Source: Saccharopolyspora phatthalungensis
GTDB taxonomy: Bacteria; Actinomycetota; Actinomycetes; Mycobacteriales; Pseudonocardiaceae
Assembly (NCBI RefSeq): GCF_014203395.1
Contig: NZ_JACHIW010000001.1
Span: forward strand, 5,129,501 to 5,193,500
Length of the DNA stretch: 64,000 bases
Direction of reading: 5' to 3'
In this document: positions 37,301 through 64,000 of the stretch, one piece after another
Layout of the letters: the number at the start of each line of letters is the position of its first letter
Numbering within the stretch: position 1 is the stretch's first letter
Position numbers and translations under genes: made by a program
The notes under the pieces: model-generated
Seen by the model: only the letters and a program-made list of their open reading frames with translations
What the model was told of the DNA's origin: nothing
Databases searched by the model: none

Positions 37301-40300
37301 CCCGCCACCCTGGTCTTCGACCACCCGACACCGCTCGCACTGGCCGACCACTTGGTGTCCGAACTGGCCGGTGAACCGGTCGAGGTCGCGGCCGTCGTGG
37401 ACGCGGTCGCCACCGACGAGCCGATCGCCATCGTCGCCATGGCCTGCCGCTACCCGGGGGACGTCCGGTCGCCGGAAGACCTGTGGCAGTTGGTGTTCGA
37501 CGGCCGTGACGCCGTCGGGGAGTTCCCGACCGACCGCGGTTGGGACCTCGACGGCCTCTACCACCCTGACCCCGAGCATGCCGGTACCTCGTACACCCGG
37601 CACGGCGCGTTCCTCGCCGACGCCGCCGAGTTCGACCCCGAGCTGTTCGGCATGAGTCCCCGTGAGGCACTGGCCACCGACCCGCAGCAGCGGCTGCTAC
37701 TGGAGACCACGTGGGAGCTGTTCGAGCGTGCGGGCATCGACCCGACGTCGGTCAAGGGCAGCCGGACCGGTGCGTTCGTCGGCGTCATGTACAACGACTA
37801 CGCCTCCCGCGTCCACGATGTCCCGGAGGCCGTGGAAGGGCAGCTGCTCACTGGCAGCGCCGGCGCGGTCGCGTCCGGCCGACTGTCCTATGTGTTCGGT
37901 CTGGAGGGGCCGGCCATCACCGTCGACACCGCGTGCTCCTCGTCGCTGGTCGCGATGCACCTTGCGGCACAAGCACTGCGCAACGGCGATTGCACGATGG
38001 CATTGGCTGGCGGTGTCGTGCTGTTGGCGAGTCCTGGCTTGTTCGTCGAGTTTTCGCGGCAGCGCGGGCTTTCTGCCGACGGGCGCTGCAAGTCCTTCGG
38101 TGCTGGCGCCGACGGCACCGGTTGGGGCGAGGGCGTCGGCATGCTGCTGTTGGAGCGGTTGTCGGATGCTCGGCGCAATGGTCATCGGGTGTTGGCGGTG
38201 GTTCGTGGTTCGGCGGTGAATCAGGATGGTGCGTCGAATGGTTTGACGGCGCCGAATGGTCCGTCGCAGCAGCGGGTGATTCGTCAGGCGCTGGCGAACG
38301 CTGGTGTGTCCGCTTCGGATGTTGATGTGGTTGAGGCGCACGGCACGGGAACGGTGCTGGGTGACCCGATCGAGGCGCAGGCGATCATCGCGACCTATGG
38401 TCAGGACCGTGACCGTCCACTGTGGCTTGGTTCGTTGAAGTCGAACATCGGTCACACGCAGGCGGCCGCCGGTGTCGGTGGTGTGATCAAGATGGTGCAG
38501 GCGATGCGGCACGGGGTTCTTCCGCGCACTCTGCATGCGAACGAGCGGTCGCCGCACATCGACTGGTCGGCCGGGGAGCTCTCACTGCTGACCGAGGCCC
38601 AGCCGTGGGAAGGCCCGATGCGTGCCGGTGTGTCGTCGTTCGGTGTGAGCGGTACGAACGCCCACGTGATCATCGAAGGTGCGGCGCAGGTGGAAGCCTT
38701 GCCGACGCCTGAGACCACGACACCGGTGCCGTGGGTGCTGTCCGCAAAGAGCGAGCAGGCGCTGAAGGACCAGGCCGCACGGCTGAAGGCGGTCGAAGGG
38801 GCGCCGTTGGACATCGGTTTCTCCCTTGCCACGACCCGGGCGGCGCTGGAATACCGCGCGGTGGTGATCGGCCAGGACATTGACGGATTCCGGCGCGGGC
38901 TCGACGCGGTCGCCGAAGGTCAGGGCATCACGGGGCGGGCCGAGCCACGCGGTAAGACTGTGTTCGTGTTTCCTGGTCAGGGTTCGCAGTGGGTTGGTAT
39001 GGCGGTGGAGTTGTTGGGGTCTTGCGAGGTGTTTGCGGGTTGGATGGGGGAGTGTGCGGGGGCGTTGTCGGAGTTTGTGGATTGGTCGTTGTTTGAGGTT
39101 TTGGGTGATGCGGTGGCGTTGGAGCGGGTTGATGTTGTTCAGCCTGTGTTGTTTGCGGTGATGGTGTCGTTGGCGGAGTTGTGGCGGTCGTATGGTGTGG
39201 AGCCTTCTGCGGTGGTGGGGCATTCGCAGGGTGAGATTGCGGCTGCGTGTGTGGCGGGTGCGTTGTCGTTGCGGGATGCGGCGCGGGTGGTTGCGTTGCG
39301 GTCGAAGGCGATTGTGGCGTTGTCTGGTCGTGGTGGGATGGTGTCGGTTCCGTTGTCGGTGGATGGGGTGGTGTTGCCGGAGGGTGTTGGGGTTGCGGCG
39401 GTGAATGGTCCGTCGTCGGTGGTGGTGTCGGGTGATCCTGGGGGGCTTGCTGCGGTGTTGGCGGGGGTGGAGGGGGCGAAGGTGGTCCCGGTGGATTATG
39501 CCTCGCATTCGGCGCATGTTGAGGTGCTCAGGGAGGAATTGTTGGAGGTGCTGGCGCCGATCGAGCCTTGTGTGCCGCGGGTGCCGTTTTTTTCGACGGT
39601 GACGGCTGGTTGGCTGGATCGTTTGGTGGATGCGGAGTATTGGTACCGGAATCTGCGGGAGACGGTGCGGTTCGAAGAGGCTACGCGGGCGTTGGTCGAG
39701 CAGGGTTTCGGGGTCTTCGTCGAAGCGAGTGCGCACCCGGTGCTGACCATGGCGCTGGGGGAGACGGTCGACATCGCGGTCGGTACCTTGCGTCGCGACG
39801 ACGGTGGGCTCCAGCGGTTCCTTACGGCCGCGGGCGAACTCTACAGCCGTGGCGTCGAGGTCGACTGGTCGCCAGTGCTGGCCGGTGGCCGGAAGGTCGC
39901 GCTGCCGACGTATGCGTTCCAGCACAAGCGGTTCTGGCTCGACGCCGGGAAGTCCGGGCACGGCAACGTCGCAGCGGCCGGGCTGACCTCGGCCGGGCAC
40001 CCGTTCTTGGGGGCCATGGTGGCACTGCCCGCGTCCGGCGGATTCCTCTGCACAGGAAGGGTCTCGCTGCGCGAACACCCTTGGCTCGCCGACCACGGCG
40101 TGCTCGGCACCGTGATGCTGCCCGGTGTGACCTTCGTCGAACTGGCGATCCACGCCGGTGACCAGGTCGGCTGCGACCTGCTCGAAGAACTCGTCCTCGA
40201 AGCACCGCTGACCCTCACCGACACCACTGACGTGCGGATCCAGCTGGAAGTCGGCGCCGCCGACGACAACGGCCGGCGCACGCTCTCCGTGCACTCCCGT

Positions 40301-43300
40301 ACCGGTGACGACGAGGAATGGACCCGGCACGCGACCGGTGTGCTGGCCAACGCCACCGACCGGCCGGGCCAGGACCTCGCCCAATGGCCGCCCACCGGCG
40401 CCGACCCGATCGACGTCACCAGCTTCTACCAGGACATGGCTGATCGCGGCTACGGCTACGGCCCGGCGTTCCGGGGCGTGAAGGCGGCCTGGCGCAGCAT
40501 CGACGACGTGTACGTCGAGGTCGAGATGCCGACCGAACAGGACGTCACCGGCTTCGCCCTGCACCCGGCGCTGTTCGACGCCGCCCTGCACGGGATCGGC
40601 CTCGGCACCGACGGCCAGGCGCTGCTGCCGTTCTCGTGGAGCGGGGTGTCGCTGCACGCGGCCGGCGCCACCGCCGCGCGGATCCGGGTCCGGTTCATCG
40701 GGGAGAACGCGGCAGCACTGGACATCGCGGACGCCACCGGCCTGCCGCTTGCGTCGATCGGGACGCTGGAGATCCGGCCGATGTCCGCCGACCAGGTCCA
40801 GCGCGACAAGGTCCCCGACAGCCTGTACCACGTGCGCTGGCAGGCCAGGACCGTCACGGCCCAGACCAGCGACAACCACTACGTGGTCATGGGGCCGGAC
40901 GCCATCGGCCTGCGCGAGGCCCTGGAGACGGCGGGTGCCCTGGTCAGCGCCTGCCCGAGCCTGGAGCAACCGGACTGGGGCGTCACCGAGGGCACCGCCG
41001 TGCCCGATGTCGTGCTCAACGTGGGTGCGCTCGATCTCGGCGTCAATGCCGCCGACCGGACGGTCGACGCCACGCACGAGGCGCTGGGGCTGATCCGGTT
41101 CTGGTTGGCCGACCAGCGGTTCGCTGAGACTCGGTTGGTGTTCGTGACGACTGGTGCGGTCGCTGTCGGTACGCAAGACGACGTGCGAGACCTCGCCGGA
41201 GCCGCCGTCTGGGGCCTCGTGCGGACCGCGCAGTCGGAGAACCCGGGCCGGTTCGTGCTGCTCGACCTTGACGGTGGCGACGCGTCCACCGCCGTGGTCC
41301 CGGCCGTGATCGACGCCGGTGAACCGCAGGTCGCGGTCCGCGCGGGTACAGCGTACGTCCCGCAGTTGGCGACGCTCGCCAGCAACGGTGCACTCCGCTC
41401 GCTGGCAGGGGAATCCACGTGGCGAATCGATGTCTCCGCCGTCGGCACTCTGGAGAACCTGGCGTCGTTGCCGGCCCCGCAGGCTCTCGCGCCGCTGGAG
41501 CCGGGACAAGTGCGGATCGCGGTACGGGCCGCCGGCCTGAACTTCCGTGACGTCCTGGTCGGGCTCGGCATGTACCCCGGTGTGGCGATTATGGGCAGCG
41601 AAGGCGCCGGCGTGGTGCTCGAAGTAGGCCCAGGGGTCACCGGATTCGCACCGGGCGACCGCGTGTTCGGCCTGTTCATCGAGGGCGCGTTCGGTCCGAC
41701 GGTCGTCGCCGACCACCGGCTGGTGGCCAAGATGCCGGTGGGCTGGTCGTTCGCCGAGGCCGCGTCGGTACCGGTCGTGTTCCTCACCGCGTACTACGGT
41801 CTCGTCGACCTGGCCGGCCTCCGGGTCGGCGAGTCGGTGCTGATCCACGCGGCGACCGGCGGTGTCGGCATGGCGGCGCTGCAACTGGCCCGGCACCTCG
41901 GTGCCGAGGTCTTCGCCACGGCCAGCCCCGCCAAGTGGCCCACGCTGCGGGAACTCGGCCTCGACGACGACCACATCGCCTCCTCCCGTGACCTCACGTT
42001 CGAACACCACTTCATGGCCACGACCAACGGCCGGGGCGTCGACGTAGTCCTGGACTCGCTGGCCAAGGAGTTCGTGGACGCGTCGCTGCGACTTTTGCCG
42101 CGCGGCGGGCGGTTCAGCGAGATGGGCAAGACCGACATCCGCGACGCCGACGAGGTCGCGGCCACCCACCCAGGTGTGGCCTACACGGCGTTCGAGCTGA
42201 TCAGCGCGGGTCCGGACCGCATCCAGCAGATGCTGTCTGACCTGCTCGCGCTGTTCGACAGCGGCGCGCTGTCGCCCGCCCCGGTCACGGTCTGGGACGT
42301 GCGGCACGCACCGGAGGCGCTGCGATTCCTCAGCCAGGCCAAGCACATCGGCAAGATCGTGCTGACGATCCCGGCCCCGCTCGACCGCAACGGCACCGTG
42401 CTGATCACTGGCGGGACCGGCACGCTCGGCGCCGAGGTGGCACGGCACCTGCTCGTCACCGAGCGGGTCGGCCACGTGGTACTGGCCAGCCGCAGCGGCG
42501 CACGGACCGAGGAAGCCCAGCTGTTGCAGGCAGAACTTGGTGAGCGCGCCACGTTCGTCGCGTGTGACGTGGCCGATCGCGGGCAACTCGCCGACCTGGT
42601 GGCCTCGATCCCGGCCGACCGCCCCCTGACAGCGGTCGTGCACGCGGCAGGTGTGCTGTCGGACGGGCTCGTGCAGTCCCTGACCACGGAGCAGGTGAAC
42701 ACCGTCCTGCGGCCCAAGGTCGCCGCCGCGTGGCACCTGCACGAGCTGACCAAGGACATGGACCTGGCCGCGTTCGTGCTGTTCTCCTCGGCGGCGGCCA
42801 CCCTGGGCAGCGCCGGTCAGGCCAACTATGCGGCGGCCAACGCCTTCCTGGACGGGCTCGCCCAGCACCGCAGGGCCGCGGGCCTGCCGGCGACCTCGCT
42901 GGCGTGGGGGTTCTGGGCCCAGCGCGGCGGCATGACCGCCCACCTGGACGACGCCGACGTCGCCAGGATGACCCGCTCCGGCATCGCCGCACTATCCACT
43001 GAGGACGGCCTAAAGCTGTTCGACGCCGGCAGCGCGGCGGAGAACGCCGCGCTCGTGCCGGTACGACTGGACGTGGCGGCACTGCGGTCGGCGACCGGTG
43101 AGAGCTCACCGCTGCTGCGCGGCCTGGTCCGCACGCCTGCCCGCCGTGTCGTGCAGACCGTGCAGGCCGGCGCCTCGACGCTGACGGACAAGCTCGCCGC
43201 GATGAACCCCACCGAGCGCGAACGATTCCTGGTAGACCTGGTCCGCGGGCACACCGCGACCGTGCTCGGCCACGACGGCACCGACTCCGTGCCGGGCGGC

Positions 43301-43678
43301 AAGGCATTCAAGGAACTCGGGTTCGATTCCCTTACCTCGGTCGAACTGCGCAACAGACTCAACGCGACCACCGGACTGCGGTTGCCGGTGACGCTCGTGT
43401 TCGACCACCCGACACCGAGGGCGCTGGCGGCCAAGCTGCTCGCTGACCTCGCGCTCGTCGACGACACCCAGCCTGCCGTCACCACGGTGGCCAGCGAGCT
43501 CGACCGGCTGGAGGCCGCGTTCGCCGCGTCCTCGGACACCGAACTGGACCGGGCGGAATTCGCCGCCCGGCTGCGTGCCCTGCTCGACCTCGTCGAACGG
43601 CCCGCCGACACCGGCGCCGACGAGCTGGGCGACGACGTCACCGCCGAGGAGCTCTTCGCCATCCTCGACGGCGACTGA
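25385..43678 (+). CDS. Modular type I PKS 1: loading module (KSQ-AT-ACP) and modules 1-3
   Basis: 6097 residues; GTG 25385 has AAGGAAG 5 bases upstream. Loading: KSQ with Gln153 in VDTGQSSS in place of Cys, AT (Ser587, YASH 678-681), ACP Ser878. Module 1: KS Cys1104, AT Ser1543, KR Tyr2140 with Trp2132 and no LDD (A type), ACP Ser2305. Module 2: KS Cys2535, AT Ser2967, DH His3251/Asp3414, KR Tyr3789 (VDD, B type), ACP Ser3954. Module 3: KS Cys4184, AT Ser4614, DH His4904/Asp5065, ER about 5346-5656 ([11 protein letters not shown]), KR Tyr5815, ACP Ser5982, then an acidic docking tail. All four ATs have GHSQGE and YASH, the methylmalonyl signature. Predicted work: decarboxylate methylmalonyl to a propionyl starter, then add mm with OH, mm with C=C, mm fully reduced. 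This equals the first half of the herboxidiene backbone (HerB-like). Confidence 0.93.
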   Translation: MSTTEPIAIIGMSCRLPGAPDVRSFWRLLRDGADALSQVDGVWAGRVPDTGHFEPEFFGMSPREAAATDPQQRLMLELAWEALEHAGVVPLAQRDSDLGVFIGAIWDDYATLAHRQGAISHQSLTGLHRGIIANRVSYTLGVHGPSMTVDTGQSSSLVAVHLACESLRAGESATAVAGGVNLNLAAESTRVMTEFGGLSPDGRCFTFDARANGFVRGEGGGLVVLKPLSATLADGDTVYAVIAGSAINNDGRSETLTTPSAAAQSAVIARAYQRAGIDPAEVGYVELHGTGTKVGDPIEAAALGTVLGRAGKPLAVGSVKTNIGHLEGAAGIAGLLKVVLSLHSREIPASLNFEAPNPEIPFDDLNIRVQRELAPWQGSLVAGVSSFGVGGTNCHVVVRSGPDAAEGSSSEGSSGPFVLSGRTEAGLRAQAERLLAYLNDEPSVSLADVGFSLATTRTSLRHRAAVVGSDLLGGLAALASGEVAAEVVTGVADEVHRPVFVFPGQGSQWVGMALELLGSCEVFAGWMGECAGALSEFVDWSLFEVLGDAVALERVDVVQPVLFAVMVSLAELWRSYGVEPSAVVGHSQGEIAAACVAGALSLRDAARVVALRSKAIVALSGRGGMVSVPLSVDGVVLPEGVGVAAVNGPSSVVVSGDPGGLAAVLAGVEGAKVVPVDYASHSAHVEVLREELLEVLAPIEPCVPRVPFFSTVTAGWLDRLVDAEYWYRNLRETVRFEEATRALVEQGFGVFVEASAHPVLVAAVQETACSAVVVGSSRRNDGSLGRFMSSLAELHVNGVAVDWSSVFPGGRRIALPTYAFQRRRFWFDTVEEIAESEPVVVEDFDALGLVRAHAAVVLGTSRASVESHLTFKDLGFDSHMAVELRNRLSKAIGRSLPHTALYDYPTPTALAGALSTPEESTQVRAASKASDDPIAIVGMSCRLPGGVRSPEDLWALVANGVDAISGFPTDRGWDLESLYDPDGERFGSSYTRSGGFLHDAAMFDADLFGMSPREALATDPQQRLLLETSWEALERAGIDPKSLRDSDTGVFVGAMAQDYLPQLHEVPEGFDGYGLTGSTSSVASGRISYVLGLQGPAMTVDTACSSSLVALHLAVQALRSGECSLALAGGVTVMSTPGVFVEFSRQRGLSVDGRCKAFGAGADGTGWSEGVGVLLLERLSDARGNGRRVLAVVRGSAVNQDGASNGLTAPNGRSQQRVIRQALANAGLSASDVDVVEAHGTGTALGDPIEAQAIIATYGQDRDRPLWLGSLKSNIGHTQAAAGVGGVIKMVEAMRHGIMPRTLHVDVPSPKVEWSAGAVSLLTENVPWEVDRPRRAGVSSFGVSGTNAHVIVEQALEVVEPARSEHGGVVLWPVSGRSERALRDQARRLREVLEAGAAVADIGYSLATTRTAFEHRAVLMGEDSADFCEALDAVIGERPSPRVLRGSAQGRGKTVFVFPGQGSQWVGMAVELLGSCEVFAGWMGECAGALSEFVDWSLFEVLGDAVALERVDVVQPVLFAVMVSLAELWRSYGVEPSAVVGHSQGEIAAACVAGALSLRDAARVVALRSKAIVALSGRGGMVSVPLSVDGVVLPEGVGVAAVNGPSSVVVSGDPGGLAAVLAGVEGAKVVPVDYASHSAHVEVLREELLEVLAPIEPCVPRVPFFSTVTAGWLDRLVDAEYWYRNLRETVRFEEATRALVEQGFGVFVEASAHPVLTMALGETVEDVEASAYAVGTLRRNDGGLPRFVNALAEAHVRGAVLDWGAVIPAGRRIALPTYAFQHERYWLTAKRPRRQVGATDDWRYRVTWRPLDIRDDNGPSGTWLLVVPANYTEDPLVEACAHGLGTDVVRLVVDGETVALPEIPVAGVLSLLGLDERREPGQSASRGFAATVNLLQSAPEVPVWLGTRGAVAVDRDDPLDHPEQALVWGLGRAYALERPDRRGGLVDLSDDVAALRKALAGADFEDQVAVRGKQVYARRLVRAAPATVSKPWQPGGTALIIGGTGALGAHVARRLAESGVEHIVLTSRRGEQADGASELVAELSSLGASATVAACDAADRARLAELLDSLPDLRVVVHAAGTLVEAPIEDVTVEQIEKVLRPKVAGARNLDELTRDRDLDAFVLFSSGSGIWGSAGQGVYGAANAYLDGLAKHRRDLGLPATAVAWGAWGGGGMGAVDGQEDKWRRLGVLAMSPETAITALWQAVEARDITLTVADIDWQRFGPAFTSARPRQLLADLPELRRVLSADENSPRGELAASLPRLSDVDRSRALLDLVRGHAAAVLGHRDDTAVQPSRAFKEIGFDSLTSVELRNKLVTATGRKLPVSLIFDYPTPQALARFLDGELFGTTTETATAPAVVALDEPVAIVAMGCRFPGGVRSPEDLWDLVAGGVDAISDFPSDRGWNVDSLYDADPGVPGKSYTRSGGFLHDAALFDADFFGMSPREALATDPQQRLLLETSWEALERAGIDPDSLRGSDTGVFVGAMAQDYGPRMHQAPQDLEGYILTGNIGSVVSGRISYTFGLEGPAMTVDTGCSSSLVALHLAVQALRSGECSLALAGGVTVMSTPGVFVEFSRQRGLSVDGRCKAFGAGADGTGWSEGVGVLLLERLSDARGNGRRVLAVVRGSAVNQDGASNGLTAPNGRSQQRVIRQALANAGLSASDVDVVEAHGTGTALGDPIEAQAIIATYGQDRDRPLWLGSLKSNIGHTQAAAGVGGVIKMVEAMRHGIMPKTLYADEPSPHVDWSEGRVSLLAEARPWEGTDRPRRAGVSGFGVGGTNAHVVLEQAPEQPEIETSEVGDGPVPWVLSAKSPEALRDQAAQLRSVEGSPLDIAYSLATTRTAFEHRAVVIGSDRADFDAGLAALTAGESVAVSGAGRPVFVFPGQGSQWVGMALELLESSVVFAGWMGECAGALSEFVDWSLFEVLGDAVALERVDVVQPVLFAVMVSLAELWRSYGVEPSAVVGHSQGEIAAACVAGALSLRDAARVVALRSKAIVALSGRGGMVSVPLSVDGVVLPEGVWVAAVNGPSSVVVSGDPGGLAAVLAGVEGAKVVPVDYASHSAHVEVLREELLEVLAPITPQVSTVPFYSAVTGAEFDATGLTAEYWYTNLRETVQFERTTRALVEEGFTAFVEVSAHPVLTAAIGETVDFAVGTLRRDDGGLRRFLTAAGELYSRGIDVDWSPVLAGGRKVALPTYAFQRKRFWLDPAAPAPTGGTDHPMLSAALPVAESDEVLLSGELSRHAQPWLTDHGVFDTVIVPGTAFVELALRAAEEAGCDRLDELTLQAPIVLPDQGSVTVQVLVGAPDQRQRRAVTIHSRPGADRPWTKNAAGTLSPGEDQVPAGLTEWPPAGAEQVSIAGYYEALADMGYHYGPVFQGLRTVWRASDDLYAEVALPDDQHEQAARFGLHPALLDACLHAVGLSDVLAQGIRLPFNWSGVALHAVGATSLRVRLHVTSDDSVSLLATDTSGTPVAEVDNLVLRPASADQIDARPELRDSLFNVVWTPVPVGQTADLPEVLDFRPVDGDVVTEAHAATTRLLELLRDRTSEDKLVVLTHRAIGDDLLDLAHSTLWGAVRSAQTENPGRFVLVDTDDDPTSADVLASAVALDEPQVALRAGTVLVPRLARPKGTAPARELNPDGTVLITGGTGTLGGLLAKHLVTAHGVRNLVLTSRRGSEADGADDLHAELTGLGAWVRIVACDAADRDQLAAVLADIPAEHPLTAVVHTAGVVDDGVLGSLTSDRVGPVLRPKVDAAIALHELTKDLDLAAFVLYSSASATFGTAGQANYSAANAFLDALAHHRRAQGLPAVSMAWGYWEQQSELTRGLGAGDLDRLARTGLRPLTNDHGLALFDAALRLDEPLAVTVPLDLAALRNGPVPTVLRGLVRGRQRRVARSAQTSVTGLARTLADLTPEERRAAVLDVVRTHVAAVLGHSGAGGVAAERPFKDNGFDSLTAVELRNRLNGVTGLALPATLVFDHPTPLALADHLVSELAGEPVEVAAVVDAVATDEPIAIVAMACRYPGDVRSPEDLWQLVFDGRDAVGEFPTDRGWDLDGLYHPDPEHAGTSYTRHGAFLADAAEFDPELFGMSPREALATDPQQRLLLETTWELFERAGIDPTSVKGSRTGAFVGVMYNDYASRVHDVPEAVEGQLLTGSAGAVASGRLSYVFGLEGPAITVDTACSSSLVAMHLAAQALRNGDCTMALAGGVVLLASPGLFVEFSRQRGLSADGRCKSFGAGADGTGWGEGVGMLLLERLSDARRNGHRVLAVVRGSAVNQDGASNGLTAPNGPSQQRVIRQALANAGVSASDVDVVEAHGTGTVLGDPIEAQAIIATYGQDRDRPLWLGSLKSNIGHTQAAAGVGGVIKMVQAMRHGVLPRTLHANERSPHIDWSAGELSLLTEAQPWEGPMRAGVSSFGVSGTNAHVIIEGAAQVEALPTPETTTPVPWVLSAKSEQALKDQAARLKAVEGAPLDIGFSLATTRAALEYRAVVIGQDIDGFRRGLDAVAEGQGITGRAEPRGKTVFVFPGQGSQWVGMAVELLGSCEVFAGWMGECAGALSEFVDWSLFEVLGDAVALERVDVVQPVLFAVMVSLAELWRSYGVEPSAVVGHSQGEIAAACVAGALSLRDAARVVALRSKAIVALSGRGGMVSVPLSVDGVVLPEGVGVAAVNGPSSVVVSGDPGGLAAVLAGVEGAKVVPVDYASHSAHVEVLREELLEVLAPIEPCVPRVPFFSTVTAGWLDRLVDAEYWYRNLRETVRFEEATRALVEQGFGVFVEASAHPVLTMALGETVDIAVGTLRRDDGGLQRFLTAAGELYSRGVEVDWSPVLAGGRKVALPTYAFQHKRFWLDAGKSGHGNVAAAGLTSAGHPFLGAMVALPASGGFLCTGRVSLREHPWLADHGVLGTVMLPGVTFVELAIHAGDQVGCDLLEELVLEAPLTLTDTTDVRIQLEVGAADDNGRRTLSVHSRTGDDEEWTRHATGVLANATDRPGQDLAQWPPTGADPIDVTSFYQDMADRGYGYGPAFRGVKAAWRSIDDVYVEVEMPTEQDVTGFALHPALFDAALHGIGLGTDGQALLPFSWSGVSLHAAGATAARIRVRFIGENAAALDIADATGLPLASIGTLEIRPMSADQVQRDKVPDSLYHVRWQARTVTAQTSDNHYVVMGPDAIGLREALETAGALVSACPSLEQPDWGVTEGTAVPDVVLNVGALDLGVNAADRTVDATHEALGLIRFWLADQRFAETRLVFVTTGAVAVGTQDDVRDLAGAAVWGLVRTAQSENPGRFVLLDLDGGDASTAVVPAVIDAGEPQVAVRAGTAYVPQLATLASNGALRSLAGESTWRIDVSAVGTLENLASLPAPQALAPLEPGQVRIAVRAAGLNFRDVLVGLGMYPGVAIMGSEGAGVVLEVGPGVTGFAPGDRVFGLFIEGAFGPTVVADHRLVAKMPVGWSFAEAASVPVVFLTAYYGLVDLAGLRVGESVLIHAATGGVGMAALQLARHLGAEVFATASPAKWPTLRELGLDDDHIASSRDLTFEHHFMATTNGRGVDVVLDSLAKEFVDASLRLLPRGGRFSEMGKTDIRDADEVAATHPGVAYTAFELISAGPDRIQQMLSDLLALFDSGALSPAPVTVWDVRHAPEALRFLSQAKHIGKIVLTIPAPLDRNGTVLITGGTGTLGAEVARHLLVTERVGHVVLASRSGARTEEAQLLQAELGERATFVACDVADRGQLADLVASIPADRPLTAVVHAAGVLSDGLVQSLTTEQVNTVLRPKVAAAWHLHELTKDMDLAAFVLFSSAAATLGSAGQANYAAANAFLDGLAQHRRAAGLPATSLAWGFWAQRGGMTAHLDDADVARMTRSGIAALSTEDGLKLFDAGSAAENAALVPVRLDVAALRSATGESSPLLRGLVRTPARRVVQTVQAGASTLTDKLAAMNPTERERFLVDLVRGHTATVLGHDGTDSVPGGKAFKELGFDSLTSVELRNRLNATTGLRLPVTLVFDHPTPRALAAKLLADLALVDDTQPAVTTVASELDRLEAAFAASSDTELDRAEFAARLRALLDLVERPADTGADELGDDVTAEELFAILDGD
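26879..27660 (+). repeat. Methylmalonyl AT block, copy 1 (loading module)
   Basis: First of five near-identical AT-coding blocks using T-rich codons. G+C is 34 of 60 at 26881-26940, against 45 of 60 at 26581-26640 just upstream. It encodes ELLGSCEVF and EGVGVAA, the variant shared with modules 1 and 3. Confidence 0.9.
28681..30451 (+). repeat. KS-linker-AT block, module 1 (pair with module 5)
   Basis: A block of about 1.77 kb nearly identical to 49134-50904, starting exactly at the KS active-site codons (GTGGATACGGCGTGT). The AT part, which starts at 29747, stays identical to the loading-module copy through 30528. Confidence 0.9.
32974..33575 (+). repeat. KS block, module 2 (third copy)
   Basis: About 600 bases nearly identical to 28681-29282 and 49134-49735, starting at the same active-site position. 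One base makes the residue before the Cys Gly rather than Ala. Confidence 0.88.
34019..34621 (+). repeat. Methylmalonyl AT block, module 2
   Basis: Shares the block up to the codons for LAPI, then diverges to GC-rich sequence. It carries the ELLESSVVF and EGVWVAA variants also found in module 5. Confidence 0.88.
38960..39768 (+). repeat. Methylmalonyl AT block, module 3
   Basis: Near-identical to the loading and module 1 copies ([16 protein letters not shown]). It extends a little further with module 1 (codons for LTMALGETV) before diverging. Confidence 0.9.
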
Positions 43679-43725
43679 CCGCCCCATCGACCAGCAACCC
43701 GTACCGACCCATCCACGAGGCGATC

Positions 43726-63804
<20,079 letters not shown>

Positions 63805-63813
63805 GGAACGACC

Positions 63814-64000
63814 ATGACCGACCAGAAGATCGTCGACGCGCTCCGGGCCACACTCAAGGCCAACGAGCGGCTGCGCGCGCGCAACGACGAACTCACCGAG
63901 ATGGCGCGGGAACCGCTCGCGATCATCGGCATCGGCTGCCGGTTCCCTGGCGGTGCGGACAGCCCCGAACAGCTGTGGGACCTGCTGGCCGCTTGCGCCG
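63814..64000 (+). CDS. Modular type I PKS 3, N-terminus (cut by window edge)
   Basis: ATG 63814 lies 9 bases after the PKS2 stop, with a GAGGAA ribosome site. The first 30 residues are a docking coiled coil ([20 protein letters not shown]), followed by the KS start [20 protein letters not shown]. By collinearity it should be module 8: a malonyl AT with a reductive set able to make the 3-oxygen or 2,3-ene needed for a tetrahydropyran, and a thioesterase. None of that is visible here. Confidence 0.88.
   Translation, partial: MTDQKIVDALRATLKANERLRARNDELTEMAREPLAIIGIGCRFPGGADSPEQLWDLLAACA

Noticed and set aside
38582..42943. A 1453-codon open frame on the minus strand (and similar long ones at 32750-35746, 50155-53517, 57142-60999)
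   Set aside because: These lie antisense to PKS modules, are extremely Arg/His/Pro-rich and repeat wherever the PKS blocks repeat; they are composition artefacts of high-GC sense genes.

Overview
This is a high-GC actinomycete chromosome segment. The small-Hsp island with a DUF6292-like protein hints at Pseudonocardiales, but that is only an inference. The window has four parts.

(1) About 1-9.5 kb is a catabolic block. It holds the 3' part of an mmsA-type CoA-acylating aldehyde dehydrogenase, an iron-type alcohol dehydrogenase, a fused double nitrilase-fold protein, and a cobalt-type nitrile hydratase. The hydratase beta subunit is split into two genes, so the enzyme has three subunits. These are followed by a His-rich hydratase activator, an NCS1 permease, a GPR1/FUN34/YaaH transporter and an NhlF-like Ni/Co permease. 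The genes from 2480 to 9470 look like one operon that imports a substrate and cobalt and hydrolyses a nitrile to an acid.

(2) About 9.5-25.4 kb is a mobile and accessory zone. A complete IS21-family element (9876-13103, 6-bp target duplication TCGGTT) sits inside an older IS630 remnant. A small-heat-shock island (13.7-20.2 kb) follows, with a DivIVA-like coiled-coil protein, two Hsp18 genes each near a regulator (one HspR-like MerR), a J-domain protein and small hypotheticals. After this come decayed tandem tyrosine recombinases, two truncated ISL3 transposases, and a chimeric relic of a Gfo/Idh/MocA gene and an acyl-CoA-ligase gene.

(3) 25,385-63,804 holds two giant modular type I PKS genes, and a third begins at 63,814. 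PKS1 is KSQ-AT-ACP plus modules 1-3; PKS2 is modules 4-7. Reading AT and reductive motifs gives a propionate starter, then mm(OH), mm(ene), mm(CH2), mal(ene), mm(ene), mm(OH), mal(CH2), where mm is methylmalonyl and mal is malonyl. This matches, position by position, the backbone of herboxidiene (GEX1A), a spliceosome (SF3b) modulator. One further malonate module, predicted in the third gene, would complete the C19 chain.

(4) Inside the PKS genes, long near-identical DNA blocks with T-rich, lower-GC codons are shared between modules: five methylmalonyl AT copies, three KS copies and a twin malonyl AT pair. They stand out sharply from the surrounding GC-rich sequence and point to recent gene conversion or duplication.
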